Of a stretch of DNA of 64,000 nt, positions 1-10,763 are shown piece by piece. How positions within the stretch are numbered: the first letter of the stretch is position 1; every line of letters begins with the position of its first letter. Below the pieces are notes generated by a model that worked only from the letters and a program-made list of their open reading frames with translations, was not told where the DNA came from and ran no database searches. The DNA is from Mucilaginibacter aurantiaciroseus (GTDB taxonomy: Bacteria > Bacteroidota > Bacteroidia > Sphingobacteriales > Sphingobacteriaceae). The stretch spans positions 558,001-622,000 of the forward strand of contig NZ_JAMXOF010000002.1 of assembly GCF_024055595.1 (NCBI RefSeq), read 5' to 3'. The translations under genes and the position numbers were made by a program.

Positions 1-1746
1 CAATTTATGAAAGAACCTGATCTCGCTCTCTACTTTAGCATACTGGTTAAATATAGTTCCGAAAAGTTTTTTCTCTTTACCGGCAAGTGTATCGGCGCCG
101 GTAACAAGGCCATACAGGTTATTTGATAAACTTACTTTACCACGGAAGAAAATGCTATTGGTGCGATAATCTTCGGTAGTATTATCATAAGTATAAGCAT
201 AGCTTGGGCCTAAAGTAAATTGAGGATCGATAAGATGTTTAAGCGAAGGGTTACGGTTGTTCGGATTATTGATGCTATCCCTGTATAAACTATCTACAGA
301 ACGCGGTTTTACAAAGGTAGCCTCCAGTAAATTCAGTTCGTGCAATTTGTGTTCATTAGTTTTAAACTGGTAGCCAAATGAACCGGTAAATGAGTTTAGC
401 GAATACAGTTTTTGCCTCACAACAGAGGTATAACCCAAACTTAAAACGGTACGTGGTATATATGCGTTTGATGAACTAACGCGCCATGGGGTTATCAATC
501 GTGGCCACGAAAGGCTGGTTTGCACACCATATTGGAACACGTTAAAGCCGTTATTTTTCCCGCCTATTTGCACATCGGTACTTCCAAATAGCGTTACGGT
601 TAGCAATTCGCCGCCTTTAAAGGCGTTGCGGTTTTTCCAGCTCAGGTTTATTTGCGTACCGGTGTAGTTGGCAGATGTGGTACGGCCAATAATCTCGGCC
701 TGTAATGATTTACGTTTGTAAGGGGTAAGGAAGTAGTAAACATCCAGTTTTGGTGAATCAGGCGTCACATCCTCAAACCTGTTTTTTACATAACGGTAAG
801 GGCCTAAGTTAATGAACCTGTTTAACGAATTATTATGCGTGGTGCGGCTGTAAGAATCGTTTGGATGCAGCAAAACAGTATTAGCAAACAAGTAAGGCCT
901 GGCGGTATTACGGGGGTCTACAATGTTGTACCAGCGGTAGGGCTTAGCCTGGTTTAGCTTTAACGCAGTATCCCTTAACGAATAGTTAGGGTACACATAA
1001 ATATTACGGATGGTGTAAATTTCACGGGCACGCTCAGGCGTAGTTTCTTTGATCTTTACTAACAGATCAACTTTGTGGGTATCAACCGTGCTATCAACTT
1101 TTACAATCAATTGCTCGGGCGAGAAGAAGAAGAAACCCTCATCCTTTAAGCGGGTGTCAATACGCACACGTTCCGATTTGATAACGTCTAAATTGTATTT
1201 ATCGCCGGTTTTCAATAGTGTTCCCTTTTGGGCGCCCCTGATCGCGGTATCCAGGTTGTTATCTGTCGCGCTGGGGAAAGTTACATTACGAATGGTGTAA
1301 GATGGCCCGGGCAAAGCTGTAAACAGAGCCGAAGCCGTTTTCTTTTTACCAACAGTATCACCACTTACCGACGCCTGGAAGTAACTTTCGTTTTGGAGGC
1401 GATTGGTCATGATGTCGCTGTTCTTAGCTAAGTTAACCTGACTTACGTAAATAGGTGGCTCGCCATATTTGCTGAAGAATTTTTGGATAAAACCATGGCG
1501 GCCCTTTGTCTTATAATACAACCAAAGTTTAATGCGCATCCCCAATAATGAAGAATTTGGTTTAGGGCGGATAAGCGTTTTCATTTCGGCACTAAGCGCC
1601 TTGGCATCACCTTTTGATATGCTTTTATCATCAACCTTTACAGTACCGCCGGTGTATAATTTTTCACCCTCGGGTACATACTTAGTGGTACTACAAGCGT
1701 TTAATATTACGGCCAGCGATAGTAAATATATTATCCGTTTTATCAT
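1..1746 (-). CDS. tamL: TamA/BamA-like outer-membrane lipoprotein (TamL), 3' end outside window
   Basis: The gene runs off the left edge; 582 codons are present from ATG at 1746. The N-terminus (MIKRIIYLLSLAVILNAC) is a lipoprotein signal with Cys18 in an LNAC lipobox, so the mature protein should be lipid-anchored at the outer membrane. What follows reads as POTRA-type modules and then a beta-strand-rich C-terminal half, as in the Omp85/surface-antigen family. Bacteroidota carry a lipoprotein form of TamA named TamL, which works with TamB in envelope biogenesis. The start codon overlaps the tamB stop (ATGA, 4 bases), so the two are translationally coupled. The beta-barrel end cannot be inspected here. 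TamL versus another BamA-like lipoprotein is decided mainly by the tamB neighbour. Confidence 0.82.
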   Translation of the reverse strand, partial: MIKRIIYLLSLAVILNACSTTKYVPEGEKLYTGGTVKVDDKSISKGDAKALSAEMKTLIRPKPNSSLLGMRIKLWLYYKTKGRHGFIQKFFSKYGEPPIYVSQVNLAKNSDIMTNRLQNESYFQASVSGDTVGKKKTASALFTALPGPSYTIRNVTFPSATDNNLDTAIRGAQKGTLLKTGDKYNLDVIKSERVRIDTRLKDEGFFFFSPEQLIVKVDSTVDTHKVDLLVKIKETTPERAREIYTIRNIYVYPNYSLRDTALKLNQAKPYRWYNIVDPRNTARPYLFANTVLLHPNDSYSRTTHNNSLNRFINLGPYRYVKNRFEDVTPDSPKLDVYYFLTPYKRKSLQAEIIGRTTSANYTGTQINLSWKNRNAFKGGELLTVTLFGSTDVQIGGKNNGFNVFQYGVQTSLSWPRLITPWRVSSSNAYIPRTVLSLGYTSVVRQKLYSLNSFTGSFGYQFKTNEHKLHELNLLEATFVKPRSVDSLYRDSINNPNNRNPSLKHLIDPQFTLGPSYAYTYDNTTEDYRTNSIFFRGKVSLSNNLYGLVTGADTLAGKEKKLFGTIFNQYAKVESEIRFFHKL

Positions 1747-4700
1747 AAGGTGGTAGTCTGGGTCTTAGTTCTGTCTGCTTTATCTTTTTCCTGCGATGCT
1801 TTCTCCTGCTCGTTTTTTACTTTTTGCTCCTCTTTGTATTTACGGCGCATCTCTTTTTCTTCTTCGGTACGTTTGCGGAAGATTTCGCGGAAACGGTTAT
1901 AATCTACCGTTAACGAGAAACCTAAACCGGTTTCAACTATCTGGCCCTGTATCACTACAAATTCGTCCTTACGGTAAGCGCGCAGGGTGTAGCGGCCGTC
2001 TTTACTCAGTTTGTAATTAACCGATACGTTACCGGCAATATTTGATGTTTTTTGCCCCTGTTGCGCACCCTCCAGGTTAAAGTTATTACCTATCGATACC
2101 GTAAGCCTATCGTTAAGGAATCGTTTGGATAGGCCCACGTTCAAGTCTGTTCGGTTGGTGGCCGTACCAGACGAATAATCCTGCCCGGAGGTTAAACCGA
2201 AGTTTAGATCAACCCCCGATATTAAACCACCTGCAAGGCTGTTCAACTGGTCGGTTAATAAACTGCTTACACTATTACGGATAGCACCTTGCACACCTGC
2301 GCTTCCACCCTGGCTTTGCAGCGGGTTATCGCCAATAAAATGGCCAAGCACCAATACACCCAACACCTGTTTGTTTAACTCGTTAGGGTCTTGCCTGATT
2401 TGTGATAGGCGGGTTTCTACCGTATTGGTAACCACGGCGGCAACGTTATAATTGCTATCCGGCAGGGTAATGTCAAAGCTGATGTTTGGTTTCAGCAGTT
2501 CGTTACGCAGGTTAAGGTTTACGTTAAATGGTAGTTTTTGCTTGTATTGGGTCGAGTTTTCGTCGCTAAGTTGGTTAGCTACCAGGTCTATCGGCGGTAC
2601 GTTGGCAACGTAAATTGCGGTCAGGTCAATATTCGCGCTCGTTGGGTCGCCCGTCCATGTTATAGTGCTACCCTTTTTGAAATTGAATTTACGGGATACC
2701 GTTGCGTACGATAGGTTATATGAACCGCGATTTACGATATAGGTACCCGTTAAGCTTGTTTTACCACTTGGGTCGATGCCGCCGCTTAGGTGTGCTTCGC
2801 CTAATAGTTCAACAACGTCACCATTGCGCTCATCAATCACGATAGTGAATTTGGCGTTCTTATCAATATTAACCGTAGCGTTTACATCAAGCCCGGTGAT
2901 CTCAGATTTTTTTAACGAATCTAACTGGCGTGCCATCAGTATCGAATCCATTTGAGGGTCTTTAGAGTTCCAGAACTCCACTACGCCTTTACGATCTTCA
3001 ACACCCGGGTCGCTGGTTGGTAATACAAATACCATTTCGGTTTTGTCGTTTACGGTAAGGCTCGCGTCAACCACGGGTTTGGCCATGTTGCCACGGATCT
3101 TAATATCGGTATCCAAAAACAGTTTGCCGTAAAATAACTTATTATCGGCTTTGTTTGAATTTATCGCGCGGAAATTATTAGCGAGGATATTGATCCCGAA
3201 TTTAAAATCGGTGTAGGTTTTAGTGTAGATAGATCCCGATACAACGGCCTTATTATTGATCGAATCAACCAAAGTGAAATCGTTAAAGCGGATGCCCTCA
3301 TCATTAAATGTAATGCTTTCCTGAGGCATGGTAAAATAGGAGTTAAGCATGCTGACATTAAAGCCCACCTTATTAAAGTTAACATTACCCCGCACTGCCG
3401 GCGCGGCTGTGGTCCCCGTTATTTTTAGGTTACCGGTAATGTTACCACTGGAGTTTTTGATGGTGCCGAAGCTAAAGCCTTCAATACTCTTCATACCCAG
3501 GTTTACAATGTTCAGGTTCAGGTCAAACCTGCTTTCGGGCAAGGTGTAGTACATGCCGTTTAAATCAACCTGGTTACCACGGCCTGTTATGCTCATTTGC
3601 GCGGCGTAGGCATTAGCTGTTTGGTTGTTAACTTTTAGTGCGATGTTACCAACGGTATCGCCTTTAAAGTTAAAGTCGCTTACGTTAAGGGCTGCCGTAA
3701 ATACAGGTAATTTTTGGAAGTTGCTTACCTCGGCATTACCGTTTATGGTACCGCCAACTAAAAGGGAATCCTGCTTAGCCAGCTTGGTTAAAGTTTCGAT
3801 CCGGAAGTTTTTGAAATCGACCGTGATAGGCCCGTTATACTGACCTGATGTGGTATTGGCGCTCAATACCTGGTTGCTGTTGGTAATACTGAAGTTACGG
3901 GCTAAAATGCCTTTGCGGCCAAACATCAACGCGTTATTGGGATTAACCGACCATGCGGTATAATCAAGCAATAAGCCATTCTCCAAAAAGTTAAATTGAT
4001 ATTCATTTGGCATAGCGATAAACTGCCCGGCGATACGGTAGCGATCTTTCTTTTGGTTGTCCCTAACTTGCAGGCTGATCCCCAATTTGTTGTTTAGGGC
4101 GCTGCCCGATACACTGGTAAATAACAGATCAAGCGATGAGCCTACTTTAATCTCATCAACCGTTAGGTTATAATTAAGCGCGTTACCGGTATTAATGGCA
4201 AGCTTAAGATTGTTAACTGTATTGGTGCCATAAATAACTTTTGGTGCCGATCCGTTCAAGATCAGTTCACCGGTGGTGCTGTTAAAGCGGCCGTTGAATA
4301 ATACCGGTTCAAGTTGTTTCAGTTCGGGCACAAACTGTGTTACCAGCGGGGTTTTAACCAAACGGGCATCAAACGTAAACTGTTGCGGCGAGTATTTTAC
4401 CTTTATACGAGGTGTTTTACTGCCGAGGCTGGTGTTGTAATATTTGTCGATAACATCTTGCACTGCAGGAGTAATTTGGGTTAGCTTGTATTTACCGGCC
4501 ATGTGCGCATAAAACATTGGCGCTTTTAAGTAAAGGGTGCTGCTATCGGCAGTGGCTGTAGATACCAGGCTTACCGTATCCAGTTGAATACGCTTTCCGT
4601 TATTGTTAATTAAAAGATCGGTAGCCAATATTTTCGCGTTCAGGTAATCCGGGTCGGCGGTTGGTACATCGGCAACAATTTTACCGTGGAAACGCATTGG

Positions 4701-6857
4701 GTTAGCTGTAAAATGCAGTTTTTGCAGATCGATACTATCTACCATCAGCGTAGCATTTACCGATGGGTATTTTTTGTTCATGTTAGCCTTTGCATCCAAA
4801 CTAAAGTTGATGTTAGGGTCTTTCATGCGGGCTTTAGCCACATAGCTGCCATTGCGTGCCGTGCCGTTCATCACTAAATTACGGTAGGTGTAGCCTTTTA
4901 CATTTGCGCTCGTTACATCGCCGTTAAATTTCAAACTGGCGGTTTTAGGGTCGAGGCCGGTACCGCTAATGTTGGCCTTCATGGTTACAAAACCAACCAT
5001 TTGCGGTTGTTTGGTTAACGCACCTACATTTAGGTTATTGGCTTTAATATTTGCTGTGTAGGTTTCGCTGCCTTTGCGTTCACCGCTCTTCATGGCTGCC
5101 ACCAGGTCAACCGCGCCATAACTGCTGCGCAGGGCCATTTTGGTGTTAAAGTTTTTCATGCTGCCTTTAAAGGTTCCTTTCAGCGCCATATTCTCGGGCA
5201 CAATTACACTTGGCGGGATGGTTCCTTTTGGTACCAGGCGAACAATATCATTACGTGTTGTGCGGAAATCATTAATGGTAACATCAAATACCGACTTCTT
5301 TACATTGGGCAGGCCACGCATGTTAGCCGATGCTTTGATGTAAGTAGTACCAAAACCACTTATCTCAATGTTCGGGATGCGCAGGTTATCAACCGTGCCA
5401 TTAACACGGCCATTGATTTTAATGGTGGAGTTTGGCGACGATTTGAACGGTTCCATTGAAGCCATGGCAGGCATCAAAAGCAACACATCGCGCAAGCCAA
5501 GCTTGCTGCCATCTAAATTTGCGTTGATGTTTAGCTTGCCCAGGTCTTTAGTTAACGATTCGATAGATGGGTAACCCACCTGTAGATCTTTCCGGATAAC
5601 CGAACGTGGTGTTTGCACCAGCAGGTCTTTCAAATAAGCATTCTTTGGCCCGTAGAAAAAGGTAGTGTGGAACTTATCGATCTTTAACCCGCTTTTTTCG
5701 CTAAAAGTAAACGAATTGATACGTCCCGATAAGCTATCCGGCGTGTAGCCAATATTTTCGGCATCGGCATTTAAGTTTTTGATACTCATGTGGGAAAAAT
5801 CTAAACCGCTTGGCATAGGTTTTTTTGTATCGTTATCAAACTTAATATTATCGTTGGTGAAGGTTACTTTACCTAAGTTGGCTGTCCACCCTTTCGCCTG
5901 GGTGGTAGAGGTAAGCGTATCTAATTTCTTAATGGTTTTATCAACCGCTTTGGCTACAGTTGCAGGTTTGGCAAAGGTTAGCCAGGCGGTGGTATTATCT
6001 AACACGATAGATTTGATGCCCACGTGCTGGTTCTTCATGTCTATCTTATCCATGTTCACCAAAAACTTGCCCAAATCAACCTTGGCGGCCATTTCGCTGC
6101 TTTTGTAATCAACTTTAATCTTGTCAATATTGATCTCGCCTAAAGCCAGATCCATATTTAAAGGTTTGGTAGTGGTGTCTATTGTAGCAGCTTGCTTAAT
6201 GGATGAACCGGCAGGTGTTTGGATGATCTTAGCATTTACCCCGCTCAAGTTTATTTTAGGGATAGTGAACTTCATCTTATCCGGGTCAAAATCCTTAATG
6301 CGGGTATCAAAGTGGCCCAGCAAGAATTTCACATCGTTGCCTGTGGTTACATCTTTGTATGTGATATTGATCTTATCAAGTATGATCTTATCTACCGAGA
6401 ACTTCATGGTAGAGGTAGTGTCCTCGGGCTTAACTTCTTTCTTTTGCTCGCCTGCGAATGCCTTAATAATATAATCGAAATTAAAGAGGCTATCTGTCCC
6501 GCGGCTAATGTTAGCCGTAATGCCTTCCAGGTTTATTTCATTTATCTCAACCTTGTTTTTTAACAATTTTAGAAGCGTGATATCGACCTTTAGTTTGTCG
6601 CCTGCGATAAGGGTATCTTTCTTTTGATCCTCAAAGTAAACATCTTCCAGCACCAGTAGTTTGGGCAGCCCCAAACTGATGTGTCCAATCTCAACTTTTG
6701 TGTGAATTTTATTTTGCAAGAAAGTAACCGCCTTATTCTTAGCAAAGTTTTGCACGGCGGGTACCTGTATTAAAATAACCACAAGTAACACCAAAAATAT
6801 GACACTTGCAATTATCCAAAGTATTGTTTTAAGGGCTATGCGTCCAAATCGTTCCAA
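1743..6857 (-). CDS. tamB: TamB-family translocation/assembly module protein (DUF490)
   Basis: About 1704 residues, usual for Bacteroidota TamB. One N-terminal transmembrane anchor (IALKTILWIIASVIFLVLLV) is followed by a very long run of repeated beta-strand AsmA/TamB-type segments and the C-terminal TamB/DUF490 region, which ends in a charged Lys/Glu-rich tail. TamB proteins bridge the periplasm as beta-taco grooves and act in outer-membrane protein insertion or lipid transport with an Omp85 partner. Here that partner is the overlapping tamL. No ATG fits the frame. I chose the TTG at 6857 because it gives MERFGRIALK before the membrane helix. A second in-frame TTG at 6923 would add 22 residues. 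Confidence 0.87.
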   Translation of the reverse strand: MERFGRIALKTILWIIASVIFLVLLVVILIQVPAVQNFAKNKAVTFLQNKIHTKVEIGHISLGLPKLLVLEDVYFEDQKKDTLIAGDKLKVDITLLKLLKNKVEINEINLEGITANISRGTDSLFNFDYIIKAFAGEQKKEVKPEDTTSTMKFSVDKIILDKINITYKDVTTGNDVKFLLGHFDTRIKDFDPDKMKFTIPKINLSGVNAKIIQTPAGSSIKQAATIDTTTKPLNMDLALGEINIDKIKVDYKSSEMAAKVDLGKFLVNMDKIDMKNQHVGIKSIVLDNTTAWLTFAKPATVAKAVDKTIKKLDTLTSTTQAKGWTANLGKVTFTNDNIKFDNDTKKPMPSGLDFSHMSIKNLNADAENIGYTPDSLSGRINSFTFSEKSGLKIDKFHTTFFYGPKNAYLKDLLVQTPRSVIRKDLQVGYPSIESLTKDLGKLNINANLDGSKLGLRDVLLLMPAMASMEPFKSSPNSTIKINGRVNGTVDNLRIPNIEISGFGTTYIKASANMRGLPNVKKSVFDVTINDFRTTRNDIVRLVPKGTIPPSVIVPENMALKGTFKGSMKNFNTKMALRSSYGAVDLVAAMKSGERKGSETYTANIKANNLNVGALTKQPQMVGFVTMKANISGTGLDPKTASLKFNGDVTSANVKGYTYRNLVMNGTARNGSYVAKARMKDPNINFSLDAKANMNKKYPSVNATLMVDSIDLQKLHFTANPMRFHGKIVADVPTADPDYLNAKILATDLLINNNGKRIQLDTVSLVSTATADSSTLYLKAPMFYAHMAGKYKLTQITPAVQDVIDKYYNTSLGSKTPRIKVKYSPQQFTFDARLVKTPLVTQFVPELKQLEPVLFNGRFNSTTGELILNGSAPKVIYGTNTVNNLKLAINTGNALNYNLTVDEIKVGSSLDLLFTSVSGSALNNKLGISLQVRDNQKKDRYRIAGQFIAMPNEYQFNFLENGLLLDYTAWSVNPNNALMFGRKGILARNFSITNSNQVLSANTTSGQYNGPITVDFKNFRIETLTKLAKQDSLLVGGTINGNAEVSNFQKLPVFTAALNVSDFNFKGDTVGNIALKVNNQTANAYAAQMSITGRGNQVDLNGMYYTLPESRFDLNLNIVNLGMKSIEGFSFGTIKNSSGNITGNLKITGTTAAPAVRGNVNFNKVGFNVSMLNSYFTMPQESITFNDEGIRFNDFTLVDSINNKAVVSGSIYTKTYTDFKFGINILANNFRAINSNKADNKLFYGKLFLDTDIKIRGNMAKPVVDASLTVNDKTEMVFVLPTSDPGVEDRKGVVEFWNSKDPQMDSILMARQLDSLKKSEITGLDVNATVNIDKNAKFTIVIDERNGDVVELLGEAHLSGGIDPSGKTSLTGTYIVNRGSYNLSYATVSRKFNFKKGSTITWTGDPTSANIDLTAIYVANVPPIDLVANQLSDENSTQYKQKLPFNVNLNLRNELLKPNISFDITLPDSNYNVAAVVTNTVETRLSQIRQDPNELNKQVLGVLVLGHFIGDNPLQSQGGSAGVQGAIRNSVSSLLTDQLNSLAGGLISGVDLNFGLTSGQDYSSGTATNRTDLNVGLSKRFLNDRLTVSIGNNFNLEGAQQGQKTSNIAGNVSVNYKLSKDGRYTLRAYRKDEFVVIQGQIVETGLGFSLTVDYNRFREIFRKRTEEEKEMRRKYKEEQKVKNEQEKASQEKDKADRTKTQTTTL

Positions 6858-7122
6858 ATTCTTAAAGGTTAGGGTACTACTTGTAGTTAGGGCAATTATT
6901 CGTAAAAAAGGGTTTTTGCACAAATTTTTAACATAAATACAACGCGTTTGTTTTTTCTTATAACGATATATTGGCTATAAATATAAGATTATTGGTATGT
7001 ATTATAAATCTTACAAAAAAATGCAGCGAATACTATCCATATTGAAAATATTTCAATCGTTTCAAGTACAGAATATTACGATGTAATTATCAACAAGGTG
7101 GGCTTAAACTTTTAATTTTTGA

Positions 7123-7130
7123 TAAATTTG
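7123..7130 (+). promoter_or_regulatory. Candidate -7 element of the dnaE promoter
   Basis: TAAATTTG matches the Bacteroidota -7 consensus TAnnTTTG exactly and lies 33 bases before the dnaE ATG, giving a short leader. No convincing TTTG -33 element is seen about 19 bases upstream, so this is half a promoter match. Confidence 0.35.
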
Positions 7131-7162
7131 TATTCCAAAGGATCAGCAGAAAGAGATAACAC

Positions 7163-10100
7163 ATGCCCGAATTTTCGCACTTACACGTACATACCCAGTT
7201 TTCTTTACTTGACGGTGCCGCCGATATATCAAAATTATATAAAAAAGCGGCTGCTGATGGGATGAAAGCCCTGGCCATTACCGACCACGGGAACATGTTT
7301 GGTGCGTTCAAGTTTGTGGCCGAGGCGGGTAAACACAACGTAAAACCTATTGTAGGCTGCGAGTTTTATGTGGTGGATGACAGGCATAAAAAGCAATTTA
7401 CCAAAGAGAAAAGAGACAAGCGTTACCACCAGTTGATGCTGGCCAAAAATGCTGAAGGCTATAAGAACCTCATCAAACTGTGCTCGTTAGGTTATATGGA
7501 AGGCCTTTACAGCAAGTGGCCACGTATTGATAAAGAACTGATCCTGAAATATCATAAAGGGATTATAGCTACCACCTGCTGCCTTGGTGCATCGGTACCG
7601 CAGGCTATTTTGCGCGATGGAGAAGCTGCTGCCGAAATTGAGTTTAAATGGTGGCTGGATCTTTTTGGCGAAGATTTCTATATAGAAATGCAACGCCATG
7701 ACATCCCCGAGCAAAACACTGTTAACCTGGTGCTGGCAAAATTTGCTAAGAAATACAATGTTAAGGTTATCTGTTCAAACGATTCGCACTACGTGGATCA
7801 GCAGGACAGTAACGCCCACGATATTTTGCTTTGTGTAAATACAGGCGATTTACAAAGTACCCCTATAGCCACTGACGAAGAAGGTGGTAAGGGTTATCGA
7901 TTCGGTTTTACCAACGACCAGTTTTATTTTAAAACACAGGCCGAAATGAGCAAACTATTCAGCGATATCCCCGAGTCGCTGGATAATACGCAGGAAATTG
8001 TAGACAAAGTTGATGTGCTGAAACTTAAAAGGGACATCCTGTTGCCTAACTTTGTTATCCCCGAAAAATTTAAGATCCACACCACTGCAGATGCCGATAC
8101 GCTAAACCAGTGGGAATACCTGAAGCACCTTACTTATATGGGTGCCAAGGAGCGATATATAGATATTAGCCCCGAGGCTGAGGAGCGCATTGAATTTGAG
8201 TTGTTCACCATCCGCACCATGGGTTTTGCCGGCTACTTTTTAATCGTAGCTGACTTTATTAGGCATGGCCGCGATATTGGCGTGTTTATCGGTCCCGGCC
8301 GTGGTTCGGCAGCGGGGTCTGTGGTGGCGTATTGTACAGGTATCACTAATATCGACCCCTTAAAATATAACCTCCTGTTCGAGCGTTTTTTGAATCCTGA
8401 CAGGAAGAGCATGCCCGATATTGATACCGATTTTGATGACGCCGGGCGCCAAAAGGTTATCGATTACGTGGTTGATAAGTATGGCAAAAACCAGGTAGCG
8501 CAGATCATCACTTATGGCTCTATGGCCGCCCGTACCAGTATCCAGGATGTGGGCCGCGTGTTGGATATGCCGCTGAGCGATGTGAACGCCATGAAAAAGC
8601 TGGTGCCCGATACCTTGGGGATCAACCTGAAAACAGCCATTGAGCAGGTGCCCGAGTTGCAGGCTATCTACAAATCTACAGATTTGAAAGGGATTGTGCT
8701 CCGCGAGGCTGAAAAGCTGGAAGGGTCGGTACGTAATACAGGTGTGCACGCCGCGGGTATCATCATTGCACCATACGATTTAACAGAGATCGTCCCGGTG
8801 GCTACCGCTAAGGACTCCGATCTGTTGGTTACCCAGTATGATGGCCGCGTAATTGAGGATGCCGGTGTAATTAAGATGGATTTTCTGGGTCTTAAAACCC
8901 TTACCATTATTAAGGACGCGCTAAGGCTTATCAAACAAAACCACGATGTACGCATCGATATAGATTACATTCCGCTGGATGATGAGCAAACTTATGAACT
9001 TTACCAGCGTGGCGATACCAACGGTACTTTCCAGTTTGAAAGCGACGGGATGCAAATGTACCTGCGCGACCTGAAACCCGATAAGTTTGAGGATCTGATT
9101 GCCATGAATGCCCTTTACCGCCCTGGCCCGATTGAGTATATCCCTAACTTTATTAAACGTAAGCATGGTTTAGAGCCCATTGTGTTTGACCTTGCCGACA
9201 TGGAAGAATATCTGGGCGAAACCTATGGTATTACCGTTTACCAGGAGCAGGTGATGCTTCTGTCGCAAAAATTGGCAGGCTTTAGTAAAGGCGACGCTGA
9301 TGTTTTGCGTAAGGCTATGGGTAAAAAGCAAATTGAGGTACTCAACAAAATGGAAGGCCAGTTTATGGATGGGGCCATTGCCAATGGCCACCCTAAAGAT
9401 AAACTTACCAAAATATGGAACGACTGGAAGGCATTTGCCCAGTATGCGTTTAATAAGTCGCACTCTACCTGTTACGCTTTTGTGGCCTACCAAACGGCTT
9501 ACTTAAAGGCGCATTACCCGGCAGAATATATGGCTGCGGTATTAAACAACCAAAATAACATGGAGAAGATCACCTTCTTTATGGAAGAATGCCGCCGTAT
9601 GGGTGTGGAGGTTTTAGGCCCCGATATTAACGAAAGCGACCTCGCCTTTACAGCCAACAGAAAAGGGGTTATTCGTTTTGGATTGACCGGTGTTAAAGGT
9701 GTAGGCGAAAAAGCTGTTGAAAGTATTATTGAAGAGCGTAAAGAACGCGGCCCTTATAAAACCGTTTATGATTTTGCGCAACGGTCTAACACCAGATCGG
9801 TAAACCGTAAATCTTACGAGAATTTGGTTTATGGCGGAGCATTTGATGAATTTGGTTTGAACCGCGCACAGTTTTTCGCCAAAACAGAGAATGGTATTTT
9901 AAGCGGGGTAGAACGCCTGATCAAATATGGTAACGATTACCAGAATACGCAAAGCAGCTCGCAATCATCACTATTTGGTGGTTCGGTAGCATCATACATC
10001 CCCGAGCCGGCTATGCCTGAAGCTGAGGAATGGCCGCTGATAGAAAAGCTGAAATACGAAAAGGATGTAATTGGAATTTACCTTACCGGGCACCCGCTTG

Positions 10101-10747
10101 ATAATTTTAAGCTGGAGATGGACAAGTATTGCAATACCAGCATTACCGAACTAAAGAACATCCAGAAAGCCCGCTCGGGCGAGGGAGGGGAAGGGGTAAT
10201 GGAAAACCTGGCTAATCTGCGTAAACGCGGCGAGATCAACATTGGGGGTTTAGTGGCCAACGTTCAGCATAAAACAACTAAGATGGGTAAGCCATTCGGC
10301 ACGTTTGTGTTAGAAGATTACAACGAAAGCTACGAATTTGTTTTTTTTGGTGAGGACTATGTAAAGTTCCGTAATATGATGGTTGATGGCTATTTTCTGC
10401 ATGTTAAAGGGAGTATCGAGGAGAAATTTCGCCAGAAAGATAACTGGGATTTAAGAGTTACCGTAATGAGTTTACTATCCGAAATGAGGGATAAACTTAC
10501 CAAATCCTTAACCGTTTGCCTTGATGTAAAAGCGCTGAATAACCAGTTATTAGATAGCCTGATGCAGGTGATCACTACAAATAATGAGAAATATCCAGCC
10601 AAAAGCTGTACCCTTAAATTCAAGATCCGTGATGGCGAAGAGGCGATGTATGTTGACCTGCTGTCCAAATCGCACAAGGTAAGCCCAAGCGATGAGTTAA
10701 TGGCTGATATATTTAGCTTGACCAACACGCATGCAGTATTGATGTAG
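7163..10747 (+). CDS. dnaE: DNA polymerase III alpha subunit
   Basis: Replicative polymerase catalytic subunit, 1194 residues, DnaE type. The N-terminal PHP domain starts with HLHVHTQFSLLDG, with DHGNMFG soon after. The polymerase active site PDIDTDF is near residues 418-424, carrying the catalytic aspartates, and GPGRGSAAGS lies just upstream. Then come the fingers/HhH region and an OB fold. QSSLF near residue 934 resembles a beta-clamp binding motif (QxxLF). The length and the single PHP domain fit DnaE rather than PolC or the error-prone DnaE2. It is transcribed alone, divergent from tamB. ATG at 7163 is preceded by an AT-rich leader without a Shine-Dalgarno sequence, which is normal for this phylum. 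Confidence 0.97.
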   Translation: MPEFSHLHVHTQFSLLDGAADISKLYKKAAADGMKALAITDHGNMFGAFKFVAEAGKHNVKPIVGCEFYVVDDRHKKQFTKEKRDKRYHQLMLAKNAEGYKNLIKLCSLGYMEGLYSKWPRIDKELILKYHKGIIATTCCLGASVPQAILRDGEAAAEIEFKWWLDLFGEDFYIEMQRHDIPEQNTVNLVLAKFAKKYNVKVICSNDSHYVDQQDSNAHDILLCVNTGDLQSTPIATDEEGGKGYRFGFTNDQFYFKTQAEMSKLFSDIPESLDNTQEIVDKVDVLKLKRDILLPNFVIPEKFKIHTTADADTLNQWEYLKHLTYMGAKERYIDISPEAEERIEFELFTIRTMGFAGYFLIVADFIRHGRDIGVFIGPGRGSAAGSVVAYCTGITNIDPLKYNLLFERFLNPDRKSMPDIDTDFDDAGRQKVIDYVVDKYGKNQVAQIITYGSMAARTSIQDVGRVLDMPLSDVNAMKKLVPDTLGINLKTAIEQVPELQAIYKSTDLKGIVLREAEKLEGSVRNTGVHAAGIIIAPYDLTEIVPVATAKDSDLLVTQYDGRVIEDAGVIKMDFLGLKTLTIIKDALRLIKQNHDVRIDIDYIPLDDEQTYELYQRGDTNGTFQFESDGMQMYLRDLKPDKFEDLIAMNALYRPGPIEYIPNFIKRKHGLEPIVFDLADMEEYLGETYGITVYQEQVMLLSQKLAGFSKGDADVLRKAMGKKQIEVLNKMEGQFMDGAIANGHPKDKLTKIWNDWKAFAQYAFNKSHSTCYAFVAYQTAYLKAHYPAEYMAAVLNNQNNMEKITFFMEECRRMGVEVLGPDINESDLAFTANRKGVIRFGLTGVKGVGEKAVESIIEERKERGPYKTVYDFAQRSNTRSVNRKSYENLVYGGAFDEFGLNRAQFFAKTENGILSGVERLIKYGNDYQNTQSSSQSSLFGGSVASYIPEPAMPEAEEWPLIEKLKYEKDVIGIYLTGHPLDNFKLEMDKYCNTSITELKNIQKARSGEGGEGVMENLANLRKRGEINIGGLVANVQHKTTKMGKPFGTFVLEDYNESYEFVFFGEDYVKFRNMMVDGYFLHVKGSIEEKFRQKDNWDLRVTVMSLLSEMRDKLTKSLTVCLDVKALNNQLLDSLMQVITTNNEKYPAKSCTLKFKIRDGEEAMYVDLLSKSHKVSPSDELMADIFSLTNTHAVLM

Positions 10748-10763
10748 TTTTATGATGTAACAT

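Noticed and set aside
6121-6563. Long plus-strand ORFs of ~115 codons opposite tamB
   Set aside because: Antisense shadows of tamB with no protein-like composition or start context.
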